Source: Hirsutella rhossiliensis
Taxonomy: Eukaryota; Ascomycota; Sordariomycetes; Hypocreales; Ophiocordycipitaceae
Assembly: GCF_020360975.1 (NCBI RefSeq)
Contig: NW_025408667.1
Span: forward strand, 4,154,001 to 4,218,000
DNA: 64,000 nt
Reading direction: 5' to 3'
Shown: positions 22,738-35,519 of the stretch, piece after piece
Layout: every line of letters begins with the position of its first letter
Numbering within the stretch: the stretch's first letter is position 1
The notes under the pieces: model-generated
Seen by the model: the letters and a program-made list of their open reading frames with translations, nothing else
Database searches by the model: none
Told to the model about the DNA's origin: nothing
Made by a program: the position numbers and the translations under genes

Positions 22738-23332
22738 ATGCGCGTCCTCGCCACGGCTCTCCTGTCGGCTCTCGTTGGGTAAGGACTCTGGATTCCTGCG
22801 CCCCTTTTCTCCATCAATCGCCCTTGGCCGTTGGAGACCCTTGATGCGTTCTCGTTGCTGACGAGCCGAGGATGGCAGAAGCTCCTTGGTAGCGCAGGCA
22901 GCCGAGGGTGGCGGCCATCCGCCCTGCCCGACAGTGAAGTCGACGGCCGAAGTGTGCTCGACGTGCGCGGTCAAGGAGTGTCTGGCGTACGAGACCATTT
23001 CGTCGCGCGACAACTGCCCGTGGCCGGCGGCGACGTCGACAACAGCGTACGCGTGTGGCGAGAAGCGATGCCCCGCGGGTTGCGCGTCGACGTCGTACGT
23101 GACGGTGCCACCGACGAAGCCGGTGAATGCGTGTCCGACAGTGACGTCGACGAGCGCGTGCTCGACGTGCGTCCGGCCTATGTGCGTGATCGTCTCGACG
23201 CTCAGCTGTCGGCGAGGATGCCCAACACCTGTGCCGACCGTCACCAACGAGTTCAAGTGTGGCGGGCGGTGCCCTGGGGGTTGTGGCACCTTTTTCAAGC
23301 TCAATACGTCGGGCTGTGGGGGAAAGGCGTAG
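22738..23332 (+). CDS. Small Cys-rich secreted protein
   Basis: Spliced model join(22738..22778, 22879..23332), 164 residues. Intron 1 has a GTAAGG donor and CAG acceptor and keeps the frame. The signal peptide is MRVLATALLSALVGSSLVAQ, with cleavage expected after ..AQA. The mature part is rich in Cys, Thr and Pro, with spaced pairs (CSTCAVKEC, CGEKRCPAGC, CSTCVRPMC, CGGRCPGGCG), suggesting several disulphides. It has no membrane segment. Fungal proteins of this kind are candidate effectors, wall proteins or antimicrobial proteins. I recognise no specific family. Confidence 0.65.
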
Positions 23333-24663
23333 CCTACTGCCATCGAGGAGGGAGGTCCGGGGGGTGATCTCGCCACGCGCTTGTCGAGGAAGCGAGAGAG
23401 CGTAGGGCGAGGCCGTGGCTGGGAGTCGTGGGACATTGGTTGCTGGAAGGTGAGGTCTTGACGCCCGATGCTCTATGTGTGTATGTATGGATGGGTCAAT
23501 GGTGGTGTCAGCCCGTCAACGATGATGCCGTCTTGGATTGTTGCCGTGGTCTTACTCTCAAGTTGGACAATGTGGAAGGGATTGAGTAAAGCAGGACGGA
23601 CGGACGGTTGCGCAAGAACTTTGCTCTTATCGAGGAGCCAACCGCGGTGAGTGTGAGGGCGAGGAGGCGCAAGCCGAGACGCAACTTTGTCCCCAGGACA
23701 AGTAGGGAGGGACATGATGAGACTGACGCTTTCTCTTTCGTATAGATAACCTGACCCAGGAAAATAGAACCGTCTGAACAACTGATGAACAAGCAAATTC
23801 CGCACACATCTAATGCGTACTGTACATTTGTAAAGGAAGAGATACTGTAACTGTCCGCCCACCATTCTCCACACCGCGTCCTTTTTTGTGATCCATACGA
23901 GACATGCCCTCTGTTGATTGTGACACTACCGTAGTATTTATCTCAAAAAATCAAGTCGGCCTGTGACAACGGCCTGGGCGTCCGTTGGGATAAAGCAAAC
24001 TACGTACAAGGACTATATCATGTCAAAGCCCACTTCTTTATGGGGCGCCCTGCTGCCTAGACAGCCTCAGTTAGATATTCAGGGGAGACTGGGGTAAGGG
24101 GCGGATCTCGTTAATCAGGTAAAGCAAACTACCAAGTTATCCGTATGGCGAAATGAATAGCTCGAACGTGGAAACGGGACCGCTTCGAGACTCTTCCTCT
24201 CGGGGCGAATATATATACATTTCATATAAATGGCAGGCCAGAAACTTCTGAAGCCGATATCATGTTACCTGTTAGAGCCGTGGACAAGGCTCAAAATATC
24301 CTTCAGAAACCCCCACGGCATCTATAGGTCGCCACAAGTTGGTTCCTGTGCATGAGCTCAGCGGGCGGACTAATCCGTACACTGCGGCGCATTGCACATC
24401 ACATCGACTATTGCACCGAAGAAGAGAGTAGCCGCTGTTATGAAGGAATACATTGAGTGCAACCCATGAAGCAAAACCGGGATCTATGGGATGACGATTC
24501 AAGGATTAACCTCTAAGCGGGTCTACATGAAGTCCCTGGAGCTGTGTCTCTGACCAATCGTCACAACAAGGAAAGCAGGATACGATACTAGAAATTGCCT
24601 TGACGTCTCTAATATAAGATAACTTCAAGTAGTGGAAGAGAGCCACTGCCTCACAGCTCAACT
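23333..24663. other. Intergenic, no gene seen
   Basis: Open frames are short and without recognisable families. A short AT-rich patch lies near 24210-24235. Confidence 0.5.
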
Positions 24664-25125
24664 TTACCACCCCTCCATTACTTTAACGCACACTTCAAAG
24701 CTTGTCTGCAGCGCAGTTCTCGGCAGATTCCTCTCATCCATCAAACTCTTGTCATGTAGCGTAAACTCCAGACGGCCAAACCACGTCGCCAGCAGACACG
24801 CAAGCTCAGCCTGCGCGAAGCGAACTGCCATGCAACTCTGCGGCCTGTGCATGAAGGGTATAGAGGCGTAGATGCTGGTAGCACCGCCGCTCGCCCGCTT
24901 TTCCGTATCTGCAGGACACTCCTTTTCGGCTACCAGCCAGCGCTCGGGCTTGAACTCGCCGGCATCGTCACCCCGGAGCATAGCGTCTACGCTGGTGCCG
25001 AATGTTGCCACCTTGATGGCCCTCCCTCGGGGGATCGCTTGACCTTGGATCGTGATATCGCATGCCGCCTCCCGTGATGTTATCCCCACGCTGTATTTTC
25101 TGAGCATCTCCTTGCACACGGCGTT
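24664..25125 (-). pseudogene. Cytochrome P450 C-terminal fragment
   Basis: The minus strand reads LNAVCKEMLRKYSVG (ExxR-like region, here EMLR), then FKPERW, then the haem region IPFMHRPQSCMAVRFAQAE. The haem signature FxxGxRxCxG has lost its Gly and Arg (FMHRPQSC), although the Cys is kept. No upstream P450 exon was found, and stops lie directly before the segment. It is a relic. Confidence 0.75.
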
Positions 25126-25785
25126 TAAGTTATCCGTTACGACTTTCAGCGATCGAGATTTACGTTTGTTGAATGTGCTGCATTTTTATTCCCTCGGGAC
25201 ATGCGGTGAGTAACAAGTTATAAGGAAGCAAAACGTCACTTTCGCATTTTATCTAGATATAAGCCACTAAAGGGAAGCTGGCGCGCTATAATACTAATGC
25301 ACCCTGTGAATTCAATCTCGTAGATGGCGTTATACAACGACTTTTTAGCATCAAGGCAGCCACAGGACTGTAAGAAGAAAAACTTTTTACTGTCGTTTTA
25401 GACAGACGAGAATGAACATGGTTACTCTTGCCTTTCATTTTCAGCCCCTGCGAGAAAGACGGTGTCACAGTCGACCACGTGTTAGACCGAATCTCGCGCC
25501 ACCGTAGCCACCCACTATGGCAACAGGAAAATCGTCAATGTGTCTAAGAGCGTCTTGAATACGTGCTCCTATTTCAGCCAGCCACGGCATTGTGGGATGG
25601 GTTGAGAAGTAGGGATGCTGAATCGGGGGGTCGAAATTCTGGTCATCGCCATGGTGTGGTGATGTTGGTGATGAGCATCACCTTTCAGTGGTGTGAGCTC
25701 GCGAGTTGCAAATACAAGACGGATGCGGCACGGGTAGTTGCGAATGTAGCCGATACACATTTGCTTGGGTCCAATCACGCCGCTC
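25126..25785. other. Intergenic, downstream of ATPase1
   Basis: No gene supported. This is the border between the decayed accessory region and the calcium-transport cluster. Confidence 0.5.
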
Positions 25786-28700
25786 TCAACATTGAGATTG
25801 TTCGTCGCCGTCTAACAAACTCACACCAGTCGGCAACATACCGGCATCCTCATCTGGCCAGCCCGCCACACCACCCGCTACCAGTCCTGCCATAATGACA
25901 GCCGGCCCACACACGGAGCTCTGCCGAGATCGATGCTGACCCCCCGTGTGCCTTTGTAGTAGGGGGGCTCTCTCGTCCGCCTCTGCACCATCCCGGCGCA
26001 GCCCTCCGCATACCCCCGAGATTGCCCGGTCGCCAATCTCGGATCGCAGGCGCTGTAGTCTCGAGCTACGAGGTTGCCTGATTGTAAGAAGTTCACAGCG
26101 AACACGCCTCAGAGCCATCGGCCATTGGATCTCGTCTGTAGGTGCAGCCGTTCGATCTCCCTGCGGCGTATCACTTCTTCCATGTCGCTTGCGGTCAAAG
26201 AGGCGTTTGATCGACTCATCCGGAATTAAGCGCAGAACCATCGCCACAGGCATGCAAAGGACGCCAAGGATAAGCGATATGGCCCATTCCTTGGCGGAAA
26301 GCTGTGTTGCCGAGAGAGCACTTCCGCCAAAGGTTATGATGAGAAACTGACCCGCAGCAATAGCCACAATAATGGCGATAAAATACGGGTTCATCGTAAT
26401 ACCTTGGAAGACGTTGAACTTATTGTCGAGGCGGCGATTGCTGTTCAAGAGTCAACTTGTACTGATCTGTAGATGAGATATCCAGCAACCTACTTGTAGA
26501 GATTAAAAAACTGCATCCAGACGTAAGCGTTGAAGATCAGTGTTTCCAGCGTTTCCATCTCCTCTGGCCGTATCAACCCAAGACTCCGAGCACCTCCGAG
26601 GTTCAAGAACAGAATAACGACAAGCTGATATACCGATTGGCCGATAATCAACTTCCATCCGGTTGTAGATATTAATGGTGCGGATTTTCTTTCGGGCTTT
26701 CTTTCGAGAACGGTTGCGCTTGGTAGGTCTGTCGCCAGAGCCAGAGCAGCGAAAGTATCCATGATAAGATTAACCCACAGCAATTGAACTGGTGTTAAGA
26801 TGGACTCCTCTTTATCACTGATGATGGCAGACACAAAGGTAACTGTGACTGCTGTGATGTTCACGGTGAGTTGGAACTACAAGTTTCGTTTCGTTAGTTT
26901 CGGTTTTGTCATGTCCCGCACAAAGCAGACTTGCGTTCAGAAACTTCTTGACCGCATCATTGACAGTGCGTCCCCATTCGATCACCTTGACAATGGAGGA
27001 GAAGTTGTCATCCATCAAGACTATCGATGAGGCCTCTTTAGCAATATCAGTCCCGGAGAGTCCCATCGAAAACCCGACGTCGGCAGCCCTCAAGGCCGGC
27101 CCATCGTTGGTGCCATCGCCAGTCACGGCCACGGTTTCGCCGAGTTCCTTCAAACGCTTCACCAGCAACTGTTTGTCTTCCGGGCTTGATCTGGCTAGCA
27201 CTTGAAGACGCGACAGGATTCGATCCATCTCTGTGTCCGAGAGTTGTCTGAACGCTGGGCCTTCAAGAACGATGCCATGGTCGGTCAGAATTCCACATTG
27301 ACTCGCAATTGCCCGGGCCGTCCGAACATTGTCGCCCGTCACCATCCTCACGAACACGCCGGCGCCCTGGCATCTGGCAACGGCATCTGCGACCCCTGGT
27401 CTCAGCGAATCCTGAATGCCCAGCACCCCCAGCAACGTCATGTCGGCCAGGATCTGCTCGACTGGGACGCCGTCTGGTGGATATCCAAAGGGCGGCCAAC
27501 AAGATGTGTCTTTGTATGCGAACCCGAGGACTCGTAACGAATGGGAGGCGTACTCTCCGATGGTTCCTAGCAGTACATCGCGCCGCTCCTCGGTCAAGCT
27601 GACGCCTTGCCCCAGCGGAGATGCAGCCTGGGGTATGACCCGACTGCAATACTCCAGGAGCACTTCCGGCGCTCCCTTCACGTATATGCGGTACTTGCTG
27701 TCCGGGAGCCTCGTCACAGTGGCCATGCATTTTCTGGTGGAATCGAACGGGTAAACCTCCACCACCTCAGCGTTTGCGCGCTCCTGCTGAAGTGGCTGCA
27801 TGCCAAGCCAGTCCTTGGCAAACAGAAGCAGACTGGCCTCCGTCTTAGAGCCGATGAAAGCGATGCTCCCGTCTTCGTCCCCTTCGAAGGCGGTGGAATT
27901 GATGGCGATGGATTTCAGCATGGCGTCGCGCACATCTGGCGCAAGTGACGAACACAACTTCGCAGCCGACGAGACTTCGCCATCCGAAGCAGCGACCGGC
28001 AGCGCTCCGCCCAGGAGGGCGTCGTGTTCGGAAGCGGCCGTGTTCTGTAGCGGCCGGCCGCTCGGTCCTTGATCCCCCTCGTCAGAGAACCGGCTGTTCA
28101 CGCCGAGAACCCCCCGCGTGACCCTCATCTTGTTCATCGTGAGCGTCCCCGTCTTGTCGCAGCACACAGTCGTAGCGTTCCCCATGGTCTCACACGCTGC
28201 AAGAATCCTCACGAGGTTATTGTCCTTGAGCATTCGCGTGACCGCAATGGACAGCGCCAGCGTGACAGCCAGCGGCAACCCTTCAGGGACCGCGATGACG
28301 ACAATGGTGATTGAGACGATGAAGATGCGGAGAAACGTCTGCAATAGCTCGAAAGGCGAGCTATCGCTTGTTGGAATGGTGAAAATAAGCTTGATAGTGA
28401 GGACCAGGAACAAAACTGTGGCAACAGCCACTCCGCTTATCGCGATCTTGTCTGCCACGCCGCTTAGCTTCTCTTGCAACGGTGTGGCATCTGGCCGCTC
28501 CGATAAACTTAGATGAAGCCTGCCACGGGTGCTGTTTATGCCAACGGCGGTTACCAGGTAAGTGCCGGTCCCTTCTAAGATCTTGCTCCCCGAGATGATA
28601 AACGGGTCGAGACCGTTGGCGTCCCTGCCCTTCCTTAGGTCCGTCAGGGCCTTTGCCGCCGGCGTCTTCTTGATCTGCTCGGATTCGCCGGTCATGGAAG

Positions 28701-29726
28701 ATTCGTCGGCGTGAATGGCGTGTCCCGCTATCAGGATCCCGTCCGCCGGAACGAGGTCGCCAGGGTTCAGCTGGAGAACGTCCCCTGCGAGGATGTCAAA
28801 TACCGAAATCTCAGTAGGCTTGCCGGAGCGAATCGCTACTACCGCCCGCTGCTCTTTCTAAAGTAGGTTAGCACTTTGCTTCACGATGTAAGTTAGATAT
28901 AAGCAACAACCGAGTCGTAAACTGAATGCTGCCCTACCTTCTTGTTTAGCCGAGCAAACTGCCGTTCTTTCTGGTAGTCGTTCGCGGCACCGGTGACGAC
29001 GACAATCATGACGGCCGCCATGATGGTGACTCCATCTACCCACTCGACGCGCGGCTGCCCCGGTGCATGCGGCTGGCCAAAGGACTGGTACATACCCACG
29101 GACAGCGAGATGGCGGCAACAACGGAAAGCAGTATTAGCACCCTGTCGCTTAGCGCCAGGATCATGAGATCGAATATGCCCCTCAGTTTCTTGTCCGGGA
29201 TCCGGTTCGTCCCGAACACGGCCTTTCTGGCCTTGAGCACATCGCACACGTCGTTAGCCTGCGGCGCCGAGCCGATAACGTCGTTGGGCCGCGACTCGCC
29301 CGAGCCCAAGCCGGCATCAAGATCCGTCCGTAGGCCGCGAGATAGGCCGGCAGGCCCGCCCACAGCTTCCAGATCGGCCATGCTCTTGGAGCTAACCATG
29401 TCCGCTAGGATCTCGGGCAAGAACGGAAATCCGCTGGACATGTCGTCCTGCCGGGCGCCGGCTAGGTTCTCATGGCTGGGGATGCTCGACAGCGTGGTGT
29501 TCAGGGATGCCGCGCGGGATCTCTCGACAGTGGAGGCGTCTGGCGTCATGCCGGTGGCCGTCGAGCCGCCGTAGGAGGACGGCGAGAATACGGCGGCGCC
29601 GGCAGGGTCTTGGACGAAAGCTGCCGGGGACACGCAGGCACGCTCTTGCGGGGAGTTGTGCTCTGTCAAAGGTTGGGCAACATTGTTCTCGGCGTCAGGA
29701 GTACCCTGGGAGCCGTCCTGCGGCAT
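25786..29726 (-). CDS. ATPase1: PMCA/PMC1-type Ca2+-transporting P-type ATPase
   Basis: Model complement(join(25786..26440, 26494..26876, 26935..28857, 28938..29726)), 1249 residues, normal for fungal P2B ATPases. It pumps Ca2+ out of the cytosol, in fungi usually into the vacuole, with ATP. Seen: the N-terminal GLSRGLRTDL motif of fungal PMC1 proteins; TGES at about 319-322; PEGLP at about 454-458; CCDKTGTL, with the phosphorylated Asp at about 497 (the preceding Ser is Cys); MVTGDN; TGDGTND; and VNLIMDT in M6. Transport residues look complete. Intron 2 (26877-26934) has a GC donor (GCAAGT), needed to join KKFLN to FQLTVNITAV. The tail after M10 is long and basic, then hydrophobic. The gene is divergent from CAX-A. 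The LINE now sits 282 bases upstream of its ATG. Confidence 0.9.
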
Positions 29727-29985
29727 GTGTGAGATGGTACTTGTCGGCGCTCACGGTCGCTGGATAGACTGACAGCGGGATCGACGGTTATGGTGGGAGG
29801 TCTCTGCGGCGAGAACATGAGGCCGCCGACAGGCGCGCAGATGCGAGCCCGAGGGACGGTGGTGGCTGTTAAGAAAGGGACGGAGATGCTCAGACGGCCA
29901 TGTGCCGGTGACTGCAGAGCATGGTCTGGACGTGGCGTTGTTTTGAAGTCTCGAATCTCAACCCGGAGCGAGCACTCGTGGTTAG

Positions 29986-30008
29986 CCTTGGCCGCTCGCA
30001 GCTATAAG
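29986..30008. repeat. Left target-site duplication of the LINE
   Basis: Starts CCTTGGCCGCTC and matches 53659-53681 at 19 of 23 positions. All four differences are transitions. It marks the left edge of the 23.6-kb nest. Confidence 0.8.
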
Positions 30009-30133
30009 GACCCCGGACCGCCAACAGCCCCCGCAACAGCCCCTACACCAGCCTAAGGCCGCCCAGCAGCCTAAGGCCACCTAAGGAAGCCTCGAAGCGA
30101 GCTCGTGGGCTAAGGTTGCCGTAAAGAAGGCGC

Positions 30134-30198
30134 CTAAGGCCCCGGCTAAGGCCCCGGCTAAGGCTCCGGCTAAGGCCCCGGCTAAGGCCCTAGCTAAG
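30134..30198 (+). repeat. 12-bp tandem repeat encoding a Lys-Ala-Pro run
   Basis: Units of GCTAAGGCCCCG, about five copies with small changes, encode KAPAKAPAKAPAKAPAKA in the LINE ORF1 frame. This is a basic N-terminal tail, plausible for nucleic-acid binding. Confidence 0.7.
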
Positions 30199-30306
30199 AG
30201 GAACGTAAAGGAGGACTTCTAACTTATCCTAAAGCTAAAGAAGGGATTGCTAACGCCGACTATTAGCCCTATTACTCTTCGCAACGAGCTTAATAAGGCT
30301 ATAGGG

Positions 30307-30528
30307 TGTCACGACCCTGGGCGCCAGCGTAGAGCCGCCAGCGCAGAACCTCACCAGTGTCACGTGCCCAAGCAGCATCACGTGCCCACGCGCGACCTCG
30401 TGTCTATATAAGGGCCCGCTCGGTCGTGTAGTCTAGTCTTCCTTTCTTGCTCCTTAGCTTTGAGTCTTTGTTCATAGTGCCAATACATCTTTATAGCCGT
30501 CAAGGCTCGTATGTGCCTGGCCGTAACA
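30307..30528 (+). repeat. Solo LTR, not RIP-mutated
   Basis: A 222-bp unit begins TGTCACGACC and ends GGCCGTAACA. It is flanked by the perfect 5-bp duplication TAGGG (30302-30306, 30529-30533). A TATA-like CTATATAAGGG is at about 30412. CpA and TpG are common in it, unlike the DNA around it, so it arrived after the LINE was RIPed. The strand is by analogy only. Confidence 0.85.
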
Positions 30529-32012
30529 TAGGGAAACTAGCTATATTAGCTCTATTAACTTTAAATAGAGGTTATATAGTTATAATAATAAAGGCCTCTT
30601 ATATAGTAAAGAAGCTTCTAAAGTAGCGTGATAAGTAGTCCCTATACCTTAAGAGGCTACCTATTAAATTAGCCGACCTTCCTACTAGCTAGACTAAGCT
30701 AGTAGCCCGGAGCGTCCCTAACCTCTTAGAGACCCCTATCCTTAATATCTTCGCCGTAGAAGCTAAGACTTTTAGTAGGATCGATATCCTAGGGCAGCTT
30801 AGGTAGCTAGGCACCCTAGGCCTAACGTAGAAGGTAGGATCCGTCGTCTTTATAGGCCCTTCGGAGGCTATAGGGGCCGAATACTAAAATAAAAAGCCTT
30901 TATATAGTAGGTCTATAAATTTAAGTTAAGGCTTATAAGGAATATACTATACGTATATAGTACTATAGGTGCCTTTCCTTTAGCTATAACCCCCGGACCT
31001 ACCGGCAGCTTATTAGGTATGCCTTTTACCTAGAAAAGTACTTAACTAAGGACTATAACTACCCTAGCTATAAGGCTAGCTATAGCGGGTCTTACTTTAA
31101 GGTCTAATACTATAATTATAAGGGAGAGTACCTTATAACTAATAAAGTATAATACGGAGTCTATAAGGGAATAACTAATACTTAATAGCCTTAGCCCCCT
31201 TATACTTATAAGGCCCCCGAGGCCCCTTAGGCCCCCTAGGCCTAACTATAACCTTAATAATATTATATAGTATAATACTAATAAGTAAGAAATAGTAAAC
31301 CTATCGATCTTAAAGTAAGCCTTAGAAATAAGAGCGGACCTTATCTTATTATAAGAGCCCTACCTCTATAAGATCGATAATAGCTATATCCTTATATAGT
31401 ATCTAGCCTATAATATTATAACCTTTATCCTTTCTACTAACTTTCCTAAGCTTACTAGGAGGCCTAGGGTTATAGCTTATAAGAGGAAGGAAGCTTAGAT
31501 AGAAGCTAGCCTTAGCTTCGACCTCTTTTATAACCCTAATATATAGGCTATAAGGGTAAAAGGTACCGAGCCGTTTACCTTTATTAACCTATATAATAAA
31601 AAAGATATTAAAGGGGCCTTAGCTAGCTAAGGCTAGTAAGGGCCCCTTATAATAAAAAGGCTACTACTAATAGCTTAACTCCTATAGTAGCCCTTCTTAC
31701 TAATAAAGGACTTTAACTTATACTACCCTTATTAGAACCCTTTTATAGAACCCTTTAAGGCTTATAAAGTAGAAGCTTTTATTAGCTAGCTCGACTACTA
31801 TAAAGCTTCCTTACTAATAGACCTTAAGGTAGCTATAGAAGGCACCTATTAAAGGAGAGGCTTAAAAAGGGCCTTAGTTATAGACCTTACTTTTTATAGC
31901 CCCTTTAAGTAGCTAACCTAAGCTAACTTTTACTTCCTAGAGGCTATAAGCTTAGACTATAAGCTTATAGCTTTTAAAGCTAGCTTAAGGGGCCTTAATA
32001 GGCTCTTACTAG

Positions 32013-32585
32013 TCTAAAGGTATATAAGTAATAGCGGAATTTTAGGAAATTAAGGAATTACGTAGGACTATATAATAGAAGGGAAGAAGGAATATAGGGT
32101 AGGATTTTTAACGGGATTTATTAGTAGTATATTAGTATATAGAAGAGGTATCAAAGTTTTTAATAATTCTATCTCTATCTACTAGTAGATATACTGCCTT
32201 ATATAGATAATTATAGCTAAATAAAAGAACCTTTCAGAACTAGATTTAGGCTGCCGTATAGCCCTAAGACTAAGGAATTTAGTAATACCTCGAGTATAGC
32301 TAAAGGTGTCTTAGTTCTATTAATATTCGTGTTTAAAGGAGGTTAGTTATATAGGTATTTTTTAGAGGTCTTAGCTAGTATTTTAAGCTAGCTCTATTCC
32401 TTTAATTCCTAATTATATAATAATAGGTAACCCGTTTAATATATAATAATATAAAAAAGAATAAGCGATTCTTACTTTATAAAATAAGATTTTACCTATA
32501 ATTAATATACTACTTATTAGCTTATATAATTAGGAGAGTATATTATAGCTACTTTTTTTATAATAGGAAAACACCGTTCCTTATA
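32013..32585. repeat. 570-bp LTR-like insertion, copy 1
   Basis: A 573-bp unit with ACTAG on both sides (32008-32012, 32586-32590), homologous along its whole length to 51035-51602. Removing it with one ACTAG restores the LINE frame. Its ends (TCTAAAGG and CCTTATA) are not the usual TG..CA, so solo LTR is likely but not certain. Strongly RIP-mutated. Confidence 0.7.
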
Positions 32586-34819
32586 ACTAGCTAGGCCTAC
32601 TACCTATAACTATAGGAAAGTAAACTAAAAGGTCTTTTTAGAATACTTAGCTAAGAAGGAATAGGGCCTCCTTATATCTATAGAGAGGGCTATAAAAAGA
32701 AACGACTTAAAAGGGATAGCTTCCCTTTTAATAAGAACCCTTATAGAGGCCTTAAACGTAGCGATACTAAAAAAGAGGCCTTATAAAGGATCTAAGCCCT
32801 AGTAGACCGACGAGCTAACCTTCTTTTAGAAAGCCCTAAGCTTAGCCTAATGGGCTTATAGGCTAGCCTAGGATAAGGAGAGCTAAAAGAGCTTTATAAA
32901 GGCCTAAAATAGCTTTAAGTATACTATTAAGGCTACTAAAAAGCAATACTAAGAGAGCTTCTTAATAGAAGTAGTAGGAAAGAATATCTTTATAGCCTTT
33001 TCTTATACTAAAGCTAAAGCTAACCCTACCCTTCTTAGTATCTTATATAAAAAAGAAAGGATAGAGGTAAAAGTTAATACTTTTATAGAAATATATAAGG
33101 CCTTCCTAACGACCTTTTTTCTAACCCTAGACCCTAGCCCTAGCCCCCCCCTAGCCCCCTTTAGAGCCTAGAAAAAGAAGAGCCTCTAGGCTATATAAGT
33201 AGTAAGGGCACGGCTAAGTAGGACTAGCTAAAGCTAAAGAACCCTAAGATTAAGAAGGCTATTTTTAGCTCTTTTAATAGGAAAGCCCTTAGCCCGGACT
33301 CCCTTAGCTTCCTCCCTATCTAATATATATATAAAGCTATCCTTATAGTCTTTAATAAAGCCTATAAAGCCCTATTTAACTAAGGATACTACCTTAAGGC
33401 GTAGAAGGAAGCTATAGAAATTATACTTCCTAAGTAAAATAAGTAAGAATATACTATCCTTAAGGCTTATAGGGTAATAAGTCTACTTAACTACTTAGGA
33501 AAGCTCCTTAAAAAGCTATACGCTACCTAGTTTAACGGGGGCATCTATACCCTAAGGAATATATATAGCCCGCGTAGTAGAGTCCTTAGTAGGGTCCTTA
33601 GTAGGATCCTTAGTAGAGTCTCTAGCTAGCCCTCTTCTTAATTAGATAATCCCTTAGCCCTTATTTATCTAAGGAAGAAGGAGGGAAAATTCGGTCTATA
33701 AAAGAGGTCTTTTTTCCTCCTTAGCTAGTAGATATTATTAGCATTATCTTCTTTTATTATCTTCTTCCTTTTATCTTCTTTTATATCCTCTTTTGCTAAT
33801 ATACCCTTTTTTTAGCCCTCTTTGCCTTTGCCTTGCCCTACTTAGTGCTTTCTCTTTTCCTTCGTTCCCCTTAGACCCCCTCGTCCTTCGGTATCTAGCT
33901 GCTGCTATTACCGTTAGCGTAGGTATGTCTTTAGGTGTATACCGTAGCTACTATTAAACTAGCTAAGCTATTTAGCTAATAAAGCCGGGCTTTTAAACCC
34001 TATATAGCTAAGGGGATAAAAATAGCGGTTAGCTATAGATATAGCCTTCCTCCTTCTATACTATATTTAAAAGAAGTAAGAGTTTAATAAGAAAGCTATT
34101 ATTAATACCCTCTTATTAAATATAAAGGGCGCCTTTAATTTTATATCGAAGGAATAGCTTATAAGGGTCCTAAGGGACTTAAACCTCCCTAAGGCCCTTA
34201 TAAGCTAGGTAGACTACTTCTTACTAAAAGGAAGATATTATATAATAGCTAGGTAGGGCGGAATAAGTCGGCCTAGGTAAGGGGCTCGAGGTAGAAGAAA
34301 GAGAGATATAAAGGGAGACGGTACGAGATATAAGGAAAACGTAGCTAAAGAGCGACTATAGTTAGATTAAGAGGGAGAAAAGAAGAGAATCTCTCCTTCT
34401 CTTAGCTAGATAATCTACCTAAGGGAAAGATATTACGTAATATATTACGTAATATAGTACGTAATTTTTATCCTATAATAGAAGATCTAGCTAGCCTTTA
34501 AGGGGTAAATCTAGGCCTTTATAGACCTAGTAATAAGGGTGCCTTAAGGGTCTTTTATTAGCTTTATTTTATTCCTCTTATATATAAGGGGGATACTAGC
34601 GGCTAAGGGGTACTAGCTATCCTATATAGATAACTTTAGTATCTCTTTAACGTTAACCTCGGCTAAGAAGAACGTTTAGTAGCTAGAAGCGATAGCTACT
34701 AACCTATTTAAATAAGCTAAGGACTAAGGAGTCTACTTTAACCCCTTAAAAATAGAACTTATTTACTTTAGTAGGTAAAGGTAGCTTATTTTAAAGGGTA
34801 TAATAGTAAGAGTATTACG
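32586..34819 (+). pseudogene. LINE reverse transcriptase, first part
   Basis: Reads KAYRVISLLNYLGKLLKKL at about 33460-33520, the start of a non-LTR RT, and YIDNF at 34623-34637, a RIP form of the catalytic YVDDF (GAC to AAC). It is broken at 34820 by the gypsy LTR. The frame has many TAG/TAA stops of RIP type. Confidence 0.75.
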
Positions 34820-35519
34820 GGACACCCTATAGTCGATAATCTAGGTACCTATAACGATATCTACTTCCCTTAAGGAAGTTACCCCTAACTTATTAAGGCT
34901 CCCCGCGGAAGAAGGAACCTAGAAGCTACCGGGTAAACTCTAGGAAATTACCTAGAAATCTTAGAAATAATAACTAAGCGGATTATATAGATATTTTACG
35001 GAGATTTCCCTTAAGGATATATTATATAAGGAATATACTATAATTTCCTAAGTAATAATAGTTCCTTAAGGACTATACTAATATTTCCTTAAGAAGTTAC
35101 TATAAGAATATAGTAGGGAAATTATAGAGAAATACTTATACTTACTTAGGGAAAATACTAAGAAATACCGTTAATACGCTATACTACTATTATATAATTA
35201 TAAGGTTAAGATATTACTTAGTTTAAGCCTTAAGTAAGGTCTTACGCTCGCTATAGTATATATAAAGGATAAAGAACCCGCTAGATCTTAGGCGGGTAAA
35301 GAAGAATATAGATAGTTATTATTACTCTTACTTTAACTTATAAGACTAGTAGCTAGTCTATATTTAACGCGCGTAATAACGTATAGTAGCTAGTCTATAT
35401 AATACGTTTAATTATATATAGTAGCTAGTCTATTTAATTACTTATTAGACTTATACTAGATCTAGGTAAATAGTAAGGTTAATATACTAGCCTTATACTA
35501 AGGGACTAGTATATAATAA
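34820..35519 (+). repeat. Gypsy 5' LTR
   Basis: Matches 50121-50819 over its whole length, with scattered transitions. It begins near GGACACCCTATAG and ends ACTAGTATATAATAA. Confidence 0.85.

Larger units (their letters stand above)
30100..32012 (+). pseudogene. LINE ORF1 (gag-like) and endonuclease, RIP-mutated
   Basis: After the Lys-Ala-Pro run, ORF1 reads SPITLRNELNKAIG and resumes past the solo LTR with RLPIKLADLP, EAKTFSRIDILGQLR and KVGSVVFIGPSEA, as in Tad1-type ORF1. The endonuclease follows, with KDFNLYYPY (normally GDFNLHHPxW) and IDLTFYSP. Many stops are TAG or TAA where CAG, CAA or TGG would be expected, as RIP produces. The piece ends at the first 570-bp insertion. Confidence 0.7.

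Noticed and set aside
29790..30056. 88-codon plus-strand ORF upstream of ATPase1
   Set aside because: Spans the LINE left junction and target duplication, and has no family likeness.
33121..33200. Runs such as CCCTAGACCCTAGCCC resembling telomere repeats
   Set aside because: Not the TTAGGG/CCCTAA array; an irregular part of the RIPed LINE.
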